A DNA stretch of 64,000 nucleotides from Methanobacterium alkalithermotolerans (GCF_018141185.1 NZ_CP058560.1:372001-436000), one strand, 5' to 3'; counted from the stretch's first letter, positions 9,017-19,841 are shown. Numbers and translations are program-made. Notes: generated by a model from the sequence alone, not told the origin.

Positions 9017-11191
9017 ATGTCTAGTTTGAACCATGTTTATAAAGAGGAATATAAAAACGATTTAAAGTCCCAGTTTGAAATCATAAAATCAATTATGGAT
9101 AATATTAATACCCCTGTATTTTCCCTGGACACCCACTATCATTATACCAGTTTTAATAAAGCACATCAGTTAATGATGAAGAGCATCTATGGGGTGGATA
9201 TAGAATTAGGAAAAAGTATCCTGAAATATCAAAGTGTAAACGAAGATAGGTTAAAGGCTAAGATCAATTTGGATAGGGCTTTAAATGGAGAAAAAGTTAC
9301 GGTTACTGCATATTCGGGGAAAGAAGAATTATCAAGATTATTTTTTGAGGTGGAACACCAGCCCCTCTATGATAAAAAAGGCAAAATAAAGGGAGTCTCT
9401 GTTTTTGCCCGGGATATTACGTCACAAAAACAGGCTGAAAATGCTATTCTTAAAGAACGGAATAAGTTAAAATCACTGCTGGATTCCCTGCCCGATGGAA
9501 TCTGTATTTTAAGTGATGATTACCAGGTTTTATATACTAATCCTGCCCTGGAAAGAGAATTTGGAGAAGTTAATGGTAAGAAATGTCATGAATATATTTT
9601 TGGAAAGCGCGAGGCGTGCAGCTGGTGTAGAAATACGGAAATTTTTGCCGGTGAGTTCCAGGAGCACCGACTAAAATCCCCGGTAAATGGAAAAACCTAT
9701 GAATTGTTTGAAGCACCTATTAAAACTTTCCCGAAAATAAAATCAAAGCTCTTAAAGTTACATGATATTACCCCGGAGATAAAAACCCAGAAAAAACAAC
9801 AGCAAAGTCAGGATAAGTATCGTTTACTTATTGAAAATTTACAGGAAGGAATCTGGGAAATTGATAAAAATGCAGATACAATATTTGTAAATGATAAAAT
9901 GGCTACCATGTTAGGTTATAGTCCTGAAGAAATGATGGGAAAAAATTTATTTGATTTTATGGATGAAAGTGTTATTCCTTTTGCAGAAAAAAACCTAAAA
10001 AAACGTAAAAAGGGATTAAAAGAGCGCCATGATTTTGAATTTATGAAAAAAGATGGGGAGAAAATTTACACCACCCTCATCACCACCCCTCTCCAGGATG
10101 TTGATGGTAATTATCAGGGAGCTATAGCTGCAGTAATTGATATCAGTGATCTTAAGGATGCTCAAAATGCCTTAGAAGCCAGCGAAGGTTTTTTAAGAGG
10201 TCTTTTTGAAAATATGCCCAGTGGAATGGCGGTTTATGAGGTGAAAAATCAGGGTAAAAAAGGTCAGGATTACCTCATAAAGGAATTTAACAAGACCAGT
10301 CAAAGGATGGAAGGTAAGTCCCGGGAAGAAGTTATAGGTAAAAGTCTCTATGACTTGAGGCCTAATATTGATGAATACGGTCTTATAGGTGTATTTAAAA
10401 AGGTGTGGGGTAGTGGTGAAGCAGTATACTTTCCAGAGAAAATATATGTGGATGAAAATTACAGTAACTGGTATGAAAACTATGTTTTCAAAGCCCCCAC
10501 GGGGGAAGTGGTGGCTATTTATAACGATGTTACCGAAAAAAAGCGGGCTGAATTGGAAATAAAAAAGTCTCTTAAGGAAAAAGAGATCTTACTTAGTGAA
10601 ATCCACCACCGGGTAAAGAATAACCTGCAAATAATCGTGAGTTTACTGCACCTGCAGGAAATACATGAAGAAGATCTAAGATTAATCCGTATCCTGCGAG
10701 AAACTCAAGGGAGGGTCCGAACCATGGCCCTGGTACATAATACATTATACCAGTCAAATATAATCACCAATATAAATTTCCAGAACTATGCCCAACAGCT
10801 TCTGGAGGGTATATTATCATCTTTTGATAAAAGCAGGTGCATTAAAACCAATTTCGAAATAGATGATATTCCTATTAACCTGGAGACAGCCATACCCCTG
10901 GGTTTAATCATCAATGAACTGGTGACCAATAGTATTAAGTATGCTTTTTTTAAGGATGAGGGAACTATTAGTATTAAATTAGAACCTCTGGATAATCAAT
11001 TTCAGCTTTCAGTAGGGGATGATGGTGTTGGAATCAAAAAGGACATAGATATAACTAACACCAGGACCCTGGGCCTGCAGCTGGTTAATAGTCTGGTAAA
11101 TCAGTTAGATGGTGAAATAGAGTTGGATAGAAGTAGAGGAACCTGTTTTAAAATAAAATTTAAAATTTTAGACTATAAAAAAAGGATTTGA
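9017..11191 (+). CDS. Multi-PAS sensor histidine kinase, HisKA_2 type, soluble
   Basis: 724 residues without an evident membrane segment. Four PAS-like domains can be traced (about 22-135, 145-250, 265-390, 395-515), followed by a HisKA_2 dimerisation/phosphoacceptor domain with EIHHRVKNN near residue 527 and a HATPase_c domain (N-box NELVTNSIKYAF near 632, G-box DDGVGI near 668). The second PAS has a KKCHEYIFGKREACSWC stretch, a Cys-rich pattern common in PAS domains of kinases of this type; cofactor or redox sensing is possible but unproven. HisKA_2 kinases autophosphorylate the His of the HRVKNN box and pass phosphate to a receiver; the only receiver domain nearby is the REC-PAS protein at 11.7-14.0 kb. 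A TATA-like ATAATATATAA lies just upstream of ATG 9017. Confidence 0.9.
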   Translation: MSSLNHVYKEEYKNDLKSQFEIIKSIMDNINTPVFSLDTHYHYTSFNKAHQLMMKSIYGVDIELGKSILKYQSVNEDRLKAKINLDRALNGEKVTVTAYSGKEELSRLFFEVEHQPLYDKKGKIKGVSVFARDITSQKQAENAILKERNKLKSLLDSLPDGICILSDDYQVLYTNPALEREFGEVNGKKCHEYIFGKREACSWCRNTEIFAGEFQEHRLKSPVNGKTYELFEAPIKTFPKIKSKLLKLHDITPEIKTQKKQQQSQDKYRLLIENLQEGIWEIDKNADTIFVNDKMATMLGYSPEEMMGKNLFDFMDESVIPFAEKNLKKRKKGLKERHDFEFMKKDGEKIYTTLITTPLQDVDGNYQGAIAAVIDISDLKDAQNALEASEGFLRGLFENMPSGMAVYEVKNQGKKGQDYLIKEFNKTSQRMEGKSREEVIGKSLYDLRPNIDEYGLIGVFKKVWGSGEAVYFPEKIYVDENYSNWYENYVFKAPTGEVVAIYNDVTEKKRAELEIKKSLKEKEILLSEIHHRVKNNLQIIVSLLHLQEIHEEDLRLIRILRETQGRVRTMALVHNTLYQSNIITNINFQNYAQQLLEGILSSFDKSRCIKTNFEIDDIPINLETAIPLGLIINELVTNSIKYAFFKDEGTISIKLEPLDNQFQLSVGDDGVGIKKDIDITNTRTLGLQLVNSLVNQLDGEIELDRSRGTCFKIKFKILDYKKRI

Positions 11192-11276
11192 AAATCTAAT
11201 TATTGGAGAAAATATTTAATTGGGTTAAACATTATATTATATAGAAATAGTCAGGATTTTAAAAGTAATAGATAAT

Positions 11277-11648
11277 ATGGAACCTAAAAGAGTATTTTTC
11301 TTCAGTTTAGGGGTTACCTTACTGAGTGTAGGAGCATTAGGTGCTCTTTTACCTGTACTTCCCACCACACCTCTGGTTATAGCCTCTGCTTTTTGTTTTG
11401 GCAAAAGTTCTAAAAGAGCAGAGAAGTGGATTTCTCGTAACCGCTACTTTGGAAGTTATATAAATAATTATAAAACCAGAAAAGGGGTTCCCCTGGATGT
11501 TAAAATAAAAAGTCTGGTTTTTTTATGGGTGATGCTCTTTGCTTCCATGTTAATTGTAAATCAGGGTTATCTATATATTCTCCTTATGGTGGTGGGTATG
11601 GGAGTCAGTGCCCATATTCTGTTACTTAAAACCATGGTTAAAGAATAA
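11277..11648 (+). CDS. DUF454 (YbaN-like) small membrane protein
   Basis: 123 residues. Two N-terminal hydrophobic stretches with LPVLPTTPLVI, a basic central loop (GKSSKRAEKWISRNRYFG), and two further helices at the C-terminus. This layout, especially the PxLPTTPxxxxA motif followed by the W-I-x-x-N-x-x-F-G stretch, is that of the DUF454/YbaN family of inner-membrane proteins of unknown function. It stands between a kinase and a convergent regulator gene, without clear operon partners. No function is assigned. Confidence 0.8.
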   Translation: MEPKRVFFFSLGVTLLSVGALGALLPVLPTTPLVIASAFCFGKSSKRAEKWISRNRYFGSYINNYKTRKGVPLDVKIKSLVFLWVMLFASMLIVNQGYLYILLMVVGMGVSAHILLLKTMVKE

Positions 11649-11720
11649 GAGATTCTATAAATAAGGCCTATTTTAGTGGGGAAAATTTAAGTTTTATCTG
11701 AAATTAAGAATGTAATCTAA

Positions 11721-13958
11721 TTAATTCTGGTAATCGGTTATATCTATAATAGAAACCATGGTCTCCTTATTTCCAGGTAAAACCACTACATTGGCCAGAG
11801 CAACCACTATTTCTTTTTTCTTATTATAAAATCGGAAGCGGTATTTGCTGGGTACGGTCGGGTCGCCTTTTTGTCTTTTTTTATTATATTCCCTCATACG
11901 GGGCAAATCTTTTTCAGATACCAGTTCCATCCAGAACACCTTATCCACCATTTCTTTACGATTGTAACCAGTAATGGTTTCTGCTTCCTTATTCATCTTG
12001 ATTATAAGACCGTTATTATCAAAAATCAGGGTGGGTGAAGAGTTATTTTCAAATAGAGATTCATAATATTTTTTTGAAATTTGCAGTTCCATCTCTGCTT
12101 TTCTTTGACGGGTTACATCATCAATGGTGCAGATCATACCCTGATACTCTCCATCTATCAAGCGAGGTATCATCCATCCGGATTGATAGCTTTTTCTACC
12201 TCCAGGGGTCACAACTTTTATTGCATCGTATTCCACATTTTGCAGGGTTTCCCGGGCCTTCAGATAGTAGGGAGCAAATTCCTGTATGGTTTCCTTTTTA
12301 AAGTCTTCTAATATATGAACCAGGGAATAATCGGCTCCTTTAGAATCGGCCAGATGGTACATGCCCTGGTTAATAAATTGTATCCGGTCTTCGCTATCAG
12401 TGACAATAATTCCATCATTTATACTGTTTAGAATCTGTTCATAGAATACTTTCTGTTCTTTTGTCTTTTTTTCTGCCTTTTTTTGCCGGCTTATATCCCG
12501 GATGAGCATGATATATCCTGGTTGATTATTTTCATCCTGATAAGTATTTATATGGAGGTGGACCGTCAGTAGCTGGTTATGGTAGTCTTTTTGCAGGGCT
12601 TCTCCTTCATATATTCCTTTATCTTTTAGTATTTCCTTTACTTTTTCCCAGGTATCATCCTGGAATCGGGTATTGAGTACATCTTTTTCAGAACGTCCCT
12701 TCACTTCAGATTGGGTCCAGCCATATATTTTCTGGGCAGCCTGGTTCCAAGACTTTATTTGCAGGCCTCTATCTAGAACTATTATCCCCTCATGAATATT
12801 ATGAAGTAAATTGGCCTGATTTCTAATTTTATATTCTTTTTCTTTCCAGGAAGTAATATTACGGGCTACAAAAGAAGCCCCTGTTATCTGATCATCCTGA
12901 AATATGGGGTTAATGAATATACTGTAATAGTTTGGTTTTTGACCTTCCTGGTGCTGGTGGGTAATTGAAAATTGCTCCCCCTTTTTTACTCTTTCTAATA
13001 ACAACTTCCAGTTATCCTTTACTGAAGAAGGAACAGATTCAGTTATATTATCTCCTTCCTGAAGCTGATAATTATAAACTCGATGGAAATATTCTTTGAA
13101 TGCTTTATTTAAATATAGAACTTTACTATCCAGATCCGTAGACCATATGCAGTCTTTGGTATTCTCCATTAAGGTAGATAGATTGGATTGTATTTTTTCT
13201 AGTTCTTTTTTGGTTTTTAATTCCTGGGTGCGGTCTTCAAATATGGCCATGATCTCTCCAGAGGGGAGTAGATAAATAAAGGCCTCCACCCACAAATCCA
13301 GGTTTTCATCTGAGTATCTCATCACCGGGGATTGTAAAAAATCACCGGTAAAGTAGGCTTTTTTAAATAGTTGCAGAAGTTTATCCCCATCTATTCCTCT
13401 AAAAAAAGACGATATATCCCTGTCAAGTATATCTTCACGTTTTAGTTTAACCATTTTTTCGCCGGCAGGGTTAATATCTTTAATAATAAATATTTCACCC
13501 TGATTTTTAACCTGAACCTTAATTACAGCTCTTTTCATTTTATCCAGAAGCTCTTGATATCTCTGGTTTGATTCATTGATTTTTAATTTTAATTCATTTT
13601 TGTATAAAGCCATCTCCACTGCGAATTTTAATTCCCGATCATCCACCGGTTTTAAGAGGTAGTTTTCCGGGACAGTTTCCTGAGCCCTGCGGGTGGTTTC
13701 CATATCACCATAAGCAGTTAAATAAATAACCGGTATATCCTGGTGTTTAGATATTTCCTTATGAGCCGTTATACCATCAATTTCTCCTTTGAGCATAATG
13801 TCCATTAAAATAAGATCAACTTTAGATTCTAAGGCTTTTTCAATGGCATCTTCCCCATAGGAAACCATTCCCACCACTTCAAAACCCCACACTTCCATTT
13901 TACGTTTTAAATCCAGGGCAGAAATGGCCTCATCTTCTACAATCAAAATACGTTTCAT
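11721..13958 (-). CDS. Response regulator with REC domain and several PAS domains, no kinase or DNA-binding domain
   Basis: 745 residues from ATG 13958. I choose this start because GGTGAGG lies immediately upstream; GTG 13967 is the alternative. Residues 1-120 form a CheY-like receiver: acidic pair E8/D9, phosphoacceptor Asp53 (LILMDIM), Thr in YLTAYGD and Lys in LLKPVDD. About five PAS modules follow to the C-terminus (ending MVSIIDITDY). There is no HisKA, HATPase, GGDEF or HTH region, so the output must run through protein contacts. It is convergent with the DUF454 gene and sits among four HisKA_2 kinases, so it is a natural candidate phosphate acceptor for one or more of them (inference). 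Confidence 0.88.
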   Translation of the reverse strand: MKRILIVEDEAISALDLKRKMEVWGFEVVGMVSYGEDAIEKALESKVDLILMDIMLKGEIDGITAHKEISKHQDIPVIYLTAYGDMETTRRAQETVPENYLLKPVDDRELKFAVEMALYKNELKLKINESNQRYQELLDKMKRAVIKVQVKNQGEIFIIKDINPAGEKMVKLKREDILDRDISSFFRGIDGDKLLQLFKKAYFTGDFLQSPVMRYSDENLDLWVEAFIYLLPSGEIMAIFEDRTQELKTKKELEKIQSNLSTLMENTKDCIWSTDLDSKVLYLNKAFKEYFHRVYNYQLQEGDNITESVPSSVKDNWKLLLERVKKGEQFSITHQHQEGQKPNYYSIFINPIFQDDQITGASFVARNITSWKEKEYKIRNQANLLHNIHEGIIVLDRGLQIKSWNQAAQKIYGWTQSEVKGRSEKDVLNTRFQDDTWEKVKEILKDKGIYEGEALQKDYHNQLLTVHLHINTYQDENNQPGYIMLIRDISRQKKAEKKTKEQKVFYEQILNSINDGIIVTDSEDRIQFINQGMYHLADSKGADYSLVHILEDFKKETIQEFAPYYLKARETLQNVEYDAIKVVTPGGRKSYQSGWMIPRLIDGEYQGMICTIDDVTRQRKAEMELQISKKYYESLFENNSSPTLIFDNNGLIIKMNKEAETITGYNRKEMVDKVFWMELVSEKDLPRMREYNKKRQKGDPTVPSKYRFRFYNKKKEIVVALANVVVLPGNKETMVSIIDITDYQN

Positions 13959-14411
13959 GAACCTCACCGAATATTAAAAAATTATCCCTGGTAAAATTCC
14001 ATTTGGTGTAATCAACTTGCTATCCCCTGGAATTATAAGGTTAAATCTTTCATTTTTTAGTCCTGGAGAATATTATTAATAATAATTATTAGAAATAGTA
14101 GCATATAATTTTTTTCTAGGAGTATATAAACTGGATTAAATTGATTATTAAATCCTAAAAACAGGATATTATGCCTATTTTAAAGCACATTAGATGGTTT
14201 ATTTTAAAAAGAACATTCAATTTAAGCAAATTGTCTAAAAAATCCATCTTTTTAGTTAAGCAGTTTATCTGGAATTTTGCTTTTTTTCTAAAACTTTATT
14301 TAATAATTAAGTTAATAATTAATATTAATCTAAAATAGTAAGTATCAGCTACTAAATCTATCCTTGATGCTTCTTTTATCTTAAATAAGTTAAGAAAGGA
14401 AGAAAAATATA
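13959..14411. other. Intergenic region between divergent signalling genes
   Basis: AT-rich, no coding potential seen. It must contain the promoters for the leftward REC-PAS gene and the rightward kinase gene. Several TATA-like stretches (for example near 14103-14131 and 14296-14320) exist, but none stands out. Confidence 0.35.
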
Positions 14412-16064
14412 ATGAAAGGCGAAAACAACTTAGATGCAGAAATTTATCTAAGAAGGATAATTATATCTAAAAAAGTATCCCAGATACTGTCCCTCCTGGT
14501 TATTTTTATGGGATTTATGGTGATTTTAGGGTGGTTTACTGACATTAATATCCTTACCGGTGATATTTTTAATTCTCCTCCTTCTAAATTCATAACCGCA
14601 TTATTATCGGTTATATGTGGGTTTTTGGTTTTGATTTTAAATCGCAATATAAGTCCTTTAATTAAAAGGTTTATCCAATTAGTATCTCTTTTTATATTTT
14701 TTATAGGATTTTTATTTTTAATTCAATACCTGACCGGCATGGTATTACCCACAGATTATTTGCCATTTATCAATTCCCCTTATTCCACCCTCCTTCCAGG
14801 TAGAAGCCGTTTTATGAGTTCTTTTAACTTCATACTTTATGGAATCATTATCTTTTTATTTGCCCTTAGAAAAAGAATTGTTATCGGCCAGTCTTTAAGC
14901 ATCTTAACCGGATTAATTGGTTTTATGGGTTTTACCACTTATTTTTATGGTCTGGATCCTTCTAAAATTCCAGAAGTATACACAGAAATGGCCCTTTATA
15001 CTGCTTTTACCCATCTTTTATTATCCAGTGCCCTTTTATGTCTTTATCCCCAGCAAGGATTGATGAAATATTTCACCCAGGAGTACACCGGAAACTTTCT
15101 TTCCCGTAAAGTATTGCCGGTGGGTATTTTATCCATTATTGGGCTGGGTTTTATTGTTTTATATGGTATGAGTTCTGATCTGTTCTCCTCTTCTTTTGCC
15201 GTGGTGATTATGGTTAATACCTCTATTTTCATCCTGGTGCTTCTTATTATTGGGGCTGCTGAGAAATTAAGTGATTTAGATAAGGAACGGATAAATTATC
15301 AGCAGAGCTTAGAGGAGAGTCTGGAAGAACAAAAAACAATTCAGCTGGAACTGGAAAATATTGTAATTGAAAAGGAAAGAGCCCAGCAAAAACTAAGAAA
15401 GCTTTTAGATGAAAAAGAAATAATACAATCCCATCTCGAATCCTCTCTTAGTGAAAAGGAGACTCTGATACGGGAAATTCACCACCGGGTAAAAAATAAT
15501 CTGCAGATAATCTCCAGTCTTTTATCTCTGCAGCGGGGATATGTGGAGGATGAATATTCCCTGGATTTACTCCATGAAGCCCAGACCCGGGTTAAATCCA
15601 TGGCACTGGTGCATGAAAAGCTCTACCGCAGTGAGGAATTATCCCATATCAATATGCAGCACTATGTAGATAGTCTCACCCGGGACTTGCTGGCCACCTA
15701 CAGCCAGCAAGGGGTGGATTTAAACCTGGACCTGGATGAGGTGAAAATAAATATTGAAACCGCCATACCACTGGGTTTAATCATCAATGAACTGGTATCT
15801 AACAGCCTGAAATATGCTTTTAAAGGAGTTGATGATGGTAAAATTGATCTATCATTGAAAGAGTGTACGGAAGGATACCAGTTAATAGTTAAAGATAATG
15901 GTGCCGGATTACCTCCAGCACTGGACCTGGATAACCCAAAAACTCTGGGTTTGCAGTTGGTGCAATCCCTGGTTGGCCAGTTAGATGGTCAACTAGAAGT
16001 TTTTAATGCAGATGGAGTGAGTTTTAAGATAACTTTTAAGGAACTGCTATATGATAGCCGTTAA
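14412..16064 (+). CDS. Membrane-bound HisKA_2 sensor histidine kinase
   Basis: 550 residues. The N-terminal half (about 15-285) is a polytopic membrane region with roughly eight hydrophobic helices and one extracellular-looking loop around 110-135 (TDYLPFINSPYSTLLPG). A coiled coil follows (about 290-345, rich in Glu/Lys/Leu), then HisKA_2 with EIHHRVKNN near residue 354 and a HATPase_c domain (NELVSNSLKYAF near 458, DNGAGL near 495). It lacks PAS domains, so the membrane region itself probably senses or binds a signal. AAGGAAGAAAAATATAATG gives a purine-rich ribosome binding site before ATG 14412. The kinase half is closely similar to those of the neighbouring kinases. Confidence 0.88.
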   Translation: MKGENNLDAEIYLRRIIISKKVSQILSLLVIFMGFMVILGWFTDINILTGDIFNSPPSKFITALLSVICGFLVLILNRNISPLIKRFIQLVSLFIFFIGFLFLIQYLTGMVLPTDYLPFINSPYSTLLPGRSRFMSSFNFILYGIIIFLFALRKRIVIGQSLSILTGLIGFMGFTTYFYGLDPSKIPEVYTEMALYTAFTHLLLSSALLCLYPQQGLMKYFTQEYTGNFLSRKVLPVGILSIIGLGFIVLYGMSSDLFSSSFAVVIMVNTSIFILVLLIIGAAEKLSDLDKERINYQQSLEESLEEQKTIQLELENIVIEKERAQQKLRKLLDEKEIIQSHLESSLSEKETLIREIHHRVKNNLQIISSLLSLQRGYVEDEYSLDLLHEAQTRVKSMALVHEKLYRSEELSHINMQHYVDSLTRDLLATYSQQGVDLNLDLDEVKINIETAIPLGLIINELVSNSLKYAFKGVDDGKIDLSLKECTEGYQLIVKDNGAGLPPALDLDNPKTLGLQLVQSLVGQLDGQLEVFNADGVSFKITFKELLYDSR

Positions 16065-16232
16065 ATTAAAATCATCAAATTTTAGATTTCTTACCTTTTA
16101 GTAAAACTAAAAAAGTAGAAGATTATTATAATAAATTAATTTTTATAGGCCAATATTTTCCAGGCATTTTTTTAGGGAAATTCCCGGAATGTTTTAATAA
16201 ACTTATTTTAAAAGGAAATACCCTTTCTAAAA

Positions 16233-16256
16233 AAAAGCCCTGGAGGGGCTTTTAGT
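16233..16256 (+). terminator. Hairpin terminator in the 16.1-16.4 kb intergenic region
   Basis: AAAAGCCC (16233-16240) pairs with GGGCTTTT (16246-16253) across TGGAG. It stands 170 bp after the kinase stop; the rest of 16065-16429 is AT-rich, with no gene seen. Confidence 0.6.
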
Positions 16257-16429
16257 TAAATAATAGGGAGATTATGTGCAATAGGCCTTTTTTCATTAGT
16301 AAATAATATTAATAGCAGATTATAGATATAATATGAGTAATAATAAAAGAGTATAAGAAGTTAGAATATATTAAATTAAAGTAGAATGTTACTCATTAAA
16401 TATAAATTTAGTTTCAGGGGTTTTTAGTT

Positions 16430-19400
16430 ATGGATATCCCTTATTCGGCCTTAGGCAATATTTTACTTTTATTTGCACTGGGCACCTTATCTCTGGCTTT
16501 TTATAGTTTCCGCAGACCTTTAAGTCGTTTCCATACCTATTTTATTTGTTTGAATGTGGGTTTGTTTTTATGGTGTCTGGCTTCGGGTATGGAATTATTG
16601 AGTTCTAATCCTGCTACTAAAATCAGCTGGATGCAGGCCACCTATCTGGGGGCCACAAATGTGGCTGTTTTCTGGTTTTTGTTTGTTATGAGTTTTACTA
16701 AATACGACCATTATTTCAAACCATCTAAGGTGGTTTTGCTATTAATTATACCCTTATTTGTAATTATCATGGCCTTTACCAATTCCCAGCATGGCCTGTT
16801 ATGGCCCAGTATCACCCCGGTTAGTGATACTCCGGGATCACTGCTTATATATGATCTGGGACCGGTATTCTTTTTGAATGTTATTTACGGTTACAGCTTA
16901 CTTCTTTTGGGAACTTTTATTTTAGTTAGATCCCTGAGGGAAGTGGATGAAAATAAGAGAAAACTCATTTATATTCTTATCTTAAGCGGTCTTTTACCCT
17001 TAATTTTTAGTATAATTTTTGCCCTGGGACTATCTCCCATTCCAGGATTAGATATAACTCCCTTTGGTTTAATATTAGGGGTGGTGCTTCTATTTTTAGG
17101 GGTTTTCCGTTATAACCTGCTGGATATTCATCAAATTGCCCAAAAAATGCTCCTGCATAGTAGTAAAAGTGGAGTGCTTATTTTTAATACTAAAGATGAA
17201 TTGGTGGAAGTTAACCCTGCCGCCGCTCTCTTAGGATTAAAGGAGAATCTATTAGATAAAACTGCAGATGAGGTTTTAAAAGAAATACCCTCATTAAAAT
17301 CTTATTACTATGGCGCTGCTGGTGATGATGAAATATTTTTAGAAAAAGAGGACCTCTGGCTTCATCTGGAGCTTCGTGAAATCAGGGATTATAAGGATAC
17401 CCTGGTAGGTAGATTATTGAAATTTTCAGATATTAGCTCCTCTAAAAAAATAGAAGATGCATTGAAACTCAGTGAACATAAAAGCCGGGCTATACTGGAG
17501 GCCATACCGGATATGATGTTTATCATAAAACGGGACGGGACCTTTGTTGATTATAAAGCCCACCAGGATGATCATCTGGCCCTGGATCCTGAAGAAATCG
17601 TAGGTAGTAATCTATCTGATCTGGGAATGGCCCCTAAAACCCTGGATATGGCTCTGGCTAAAATAAAAAAATCCCTGGATGAAGATAGTAAAGAGGAATT
17701 TGAATATGAGCTGGAAATAGCTGATGAGATTAATTATTATGAGGCTCGTTTAATTAAATTGAATGAGGAGGAAGTACTGGCCATTATTCGGGATATGAGT
17801 GAGTTTAAAGAAATACAAAAATCGCTTTTAGAATCAGAATCACTTTACCGGACCATATTTGATAATGCCGGAGTTCCTACTGCAATATTTAATAAAGAAG
17901 GATATTTTACCCTGACTAATCAGAAGATGGGAGAATTTTTAGCTTGTTCCCGGGAGGATTTGGAAAACAAGAGGAAGTGGATGGAGTTTGTCCATCCCCA
18001 GGATTTGCCCCGCATGATGGAATACCATAAAATCAGACAAAGAGATCCTAAAAAAGCCCCTAATACCTATGAAACTCGATTTATTGATTGGGAAGGGGAG
18101 GTGCATCTTTCTCAAATCACGGTGGATCATATTCCTTTTTTAGAGGAGTATGTGGTTTCGGTAATTGATATCACCCCTCTTAAAGAAGCTCAGCGAAAAT
18201 TGGAAGAAAGCGAGCGTAAGTACCGGGAGATATTTGAAAATGTGCAGGATGTGTTCTATCAGGCAGATAATGATGGCCGTATCCTGGATATTAGCCCCTC
18301 TATTCATCGCTACTCCGGATACCACCGGGAGGAATTAATTGGAAAAAAAATTGAACTGTTGTATCATAAGCGAGAGGACCGGAATAAGTTACTGGATTTA
18401 TTAAAAGCCCAGGGTGAGGTATCAGATTACGAGGCAGTATTGAAAAACAAAGCCCAGGAGAAAGTATATGTCTCCATCAATGCCCATCTTCTTAAAAATA
18501 GTAAAGGAGAGGTAATTGGAGTAGAGGGTACCCTGCGGGATATAAGTGAGAGGAAAAGAATCGAAAATGAGATAAACTACCGCCTGGAACTGGAAAACCT
18601 TTTAATGGAAATATCCAAGAATTTCATTAACATATCCCCGGAAAAAGCAGATGATGCAATAGATGAAGCCCTGCAAAAGATAGGGGAGTTTATGCAGGTG
18701 GATCGCAGTTATCTTTTCCAGATAAGTGAAAGTGGTGATTCCTTAAATAATACCCATGAGTGGTGTGCCCCGGGAATTGAACCCCAGATAGATACCCAGC
18801 AGAATGTTAAGATGGATGATCTTAAATGGATTACTGATATTTTGCATGAAAAAGGACAGGTGCAGATAAAATCAGTAGAAAAACTTCCCCTCCAGGCCCA
18901 GAATGAAAAGGATTATCTTAAAAATCAGGATATTAAATCCATGACCGCAGTGGTTTTAAAGTTGCATGGTGAAATACAGGGAATGGTGGGTTTTGATTCA
19001 GTTAAAAAAGAAAGAGAATGGAGTAAGGAAAATATAGATCTGTTGGTAATGTTAGGGGAGATATTCACCAATCTCCTGGAAAAAAGAGAGGCTGAGAAAA
19101 CCATGGAAAAGTCACTCCATGAAAAGGAGGTGTTATTAAGGGAAATCCATCACCGGGTGAAAAACAATATGCAGATTATATCCAGTCTGTTGAATCTCCA
19201 GCTTAACTATGAAACTGAAGATAAAACCCGGCAGGTGTTACAGGAAAGCCAGGGCCGGATAAAGTCCATGTCCATGGTGCATGAAAAATTGTACCAGTCC
19301 ACCAGTTTAAGTGAAATTAAGTTTGGAAGTTACCTCCAGCAGTTAGTGGATGATCTATTTTTCAGTTACGGGGTAAATCAGCTGGAAATAAAACCGGTGC

Positions 19401-19738
19401 TGGATATAAAAGATATTCCTTTTAACATCGATACAGCCATACCACTGGGTTTAATTGTAAATGAACTGGTGACTAACTCCCTTAAATATGCTTTTCCAGG
19501 AAGTAAAAAGGGTGAGATTAAGATTTCCTTCAAGCAGATTAATGGAGAATTTGAGTTAAAGGTTAGTGATGATGGGGTGGGTTTAGGAAATGTGGATGTG
19601 GAGCATACTAAAACCCTGGGGATGAAACTGGTTAGAAGCCTATCTGATCAACTGGATGCAAAATGGGAATTAGATAGAGAAAAAGGAACCAGCTTTACAT
19701 TCCATTTTAAAGAAATGGAGTACATGGATCGAAGATAA
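16430..19738 (+). CDS. Large hybrid sensor kinase: seven-helix membrane domain, PAS repeats, GAF, HisKA_2
   Basis: 1102 residues. Residues about 8-230 show seven hydrophobic helices in the pattern of the histidine-kinase N-terminal 7TM domain, with conserved WMQATYLGA and the LGVFRYNLLDI exit helix. Then come four PAS-like modules (about 245-345, 350-460, 465-580, 590-705), a GAF-like domain (about 715-885; MQVDRSYLFQI, GMVGFDSV), HisKA_2 with EIHHRVKNN near residue 904, and HATPase_c (NELVTNSLKYAF, DDGVGLG). It probably integrates a membrane or extracellular signal with cytoplasmic ligands. It ends convergent to the zinc-ribbon membrane gene, with a shared hairpin between. The ATG at 16430 is preceded by AGGGGTTTTTAGTT, a moderate ribosome binding site. 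Confidence 0.9.
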   Translation: MDIPYSALGNILLLFALGTLSLAFYSFRRPLSRFHTYFICLNVGLFLWCLASGMELLSSNPATKISWMQATYLGATNVAVFWFLFVMSFTKYDHYFKPSKVVLLLIIPLFVIIMAFTNSQHGLLWPSITPVSDTPGSLLIYDLGPVFFLNVIYGYSLLLLGTFILVRSLREVDENKRKLIYILILSGLLPLIFSIIFALGLSPIPGLDITPFGLILGVVLLFLGVFRYNLLDIHQIAQKMLLHSSKSGVLIFNTKDELVEVNPAAALLGLKENLLDKTADEVLKEIPSLKSYYYGAAGDDEIFLEKEDLWLHLELREIRDYKDTLVGRLLKFSDISSSKKIEDALKLSEHKSRAILEAIPDMMFIIKRDGTFVDYKAHQDDHLALDPEEIVGSNLSDLGMAPKTLDMALAKIKKSLDEDSKEEFEYELEIADEINYYEARLIKLNEEEVLAIIRDMSEFKEIQKSLLESESLYRTIFDNAGVPTAIFNKEGYFTLTNQKMGEFLACSREDLENKRKWMEFVHPQDLPRMMEYHKIRQRDPKKAPNTYETRFIDWEGEVHLSQITVDHIPFLEEYVVSVIDITPLKEAQRKLEESERKYREIFENVQDVFYQADNDGRILDISPSIHRYSGYHREELIGKKIELLYHKREDRNKLLDLLKAQGEVSDYEAVLKNKAQEKVYVSINAHLLKNSKGEVIGVEGTLRDISERKRIENEINYRLELENLLMEISKNFINISPEKADDAIDEALQKIGEFMQVDRSYLFQISESGDSLNNTHEWCAPGIEPQIDTQQNVKMDDLKWITDILHEKGQVQIKSVEKLPLQAQNEKDYLKNQDIKSMTAVVLKLHGEIQGMVGFDSVKKEREWSKENIDLLVMLGEIFTNLLEKREAEKTMEKSLHEKEVLLREIHHRVKNNMQIISSLLNLQLNYETEDKTRQVLQESQGRIKSMSMVHEKLYQSTSLSEIKFGSYLQQLVDDLFFSYGVNQLEIKPVLDIKDIPFNIDTAIPLGLIVNELVTNSLKYAFPGSKKGEIKISFKQINGEFELKVSDDGVGLGNVDVEHTKTLGMKLVRSLSDQLDAKWELDREKGTSFTFHFKEMEYMDRR

Positions 19739-19763
19739 TTAAAATCCTGCCCCTGAATTGTAA

Positions 19764-19816
19764 AAAATGAATTAAGCATTTTTAAAATGTTACCTTAAAA
19801 GAGGTTAATTCATTTT
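19764..19816. terminator. Bidirectional hairpin between convergent genes
   Basis: AAAATGAATTAA (19764-19775) is the exact reverse complement of TTAATTCATTTT (19805-19816), a 12-bp stem with a 29-nt loop between the convergent kinase and zinc-ribbon genes. Confidence 0.5.
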
Positions 19817-19841
19817 AAAAGAATTAAGAGGATATCAAATT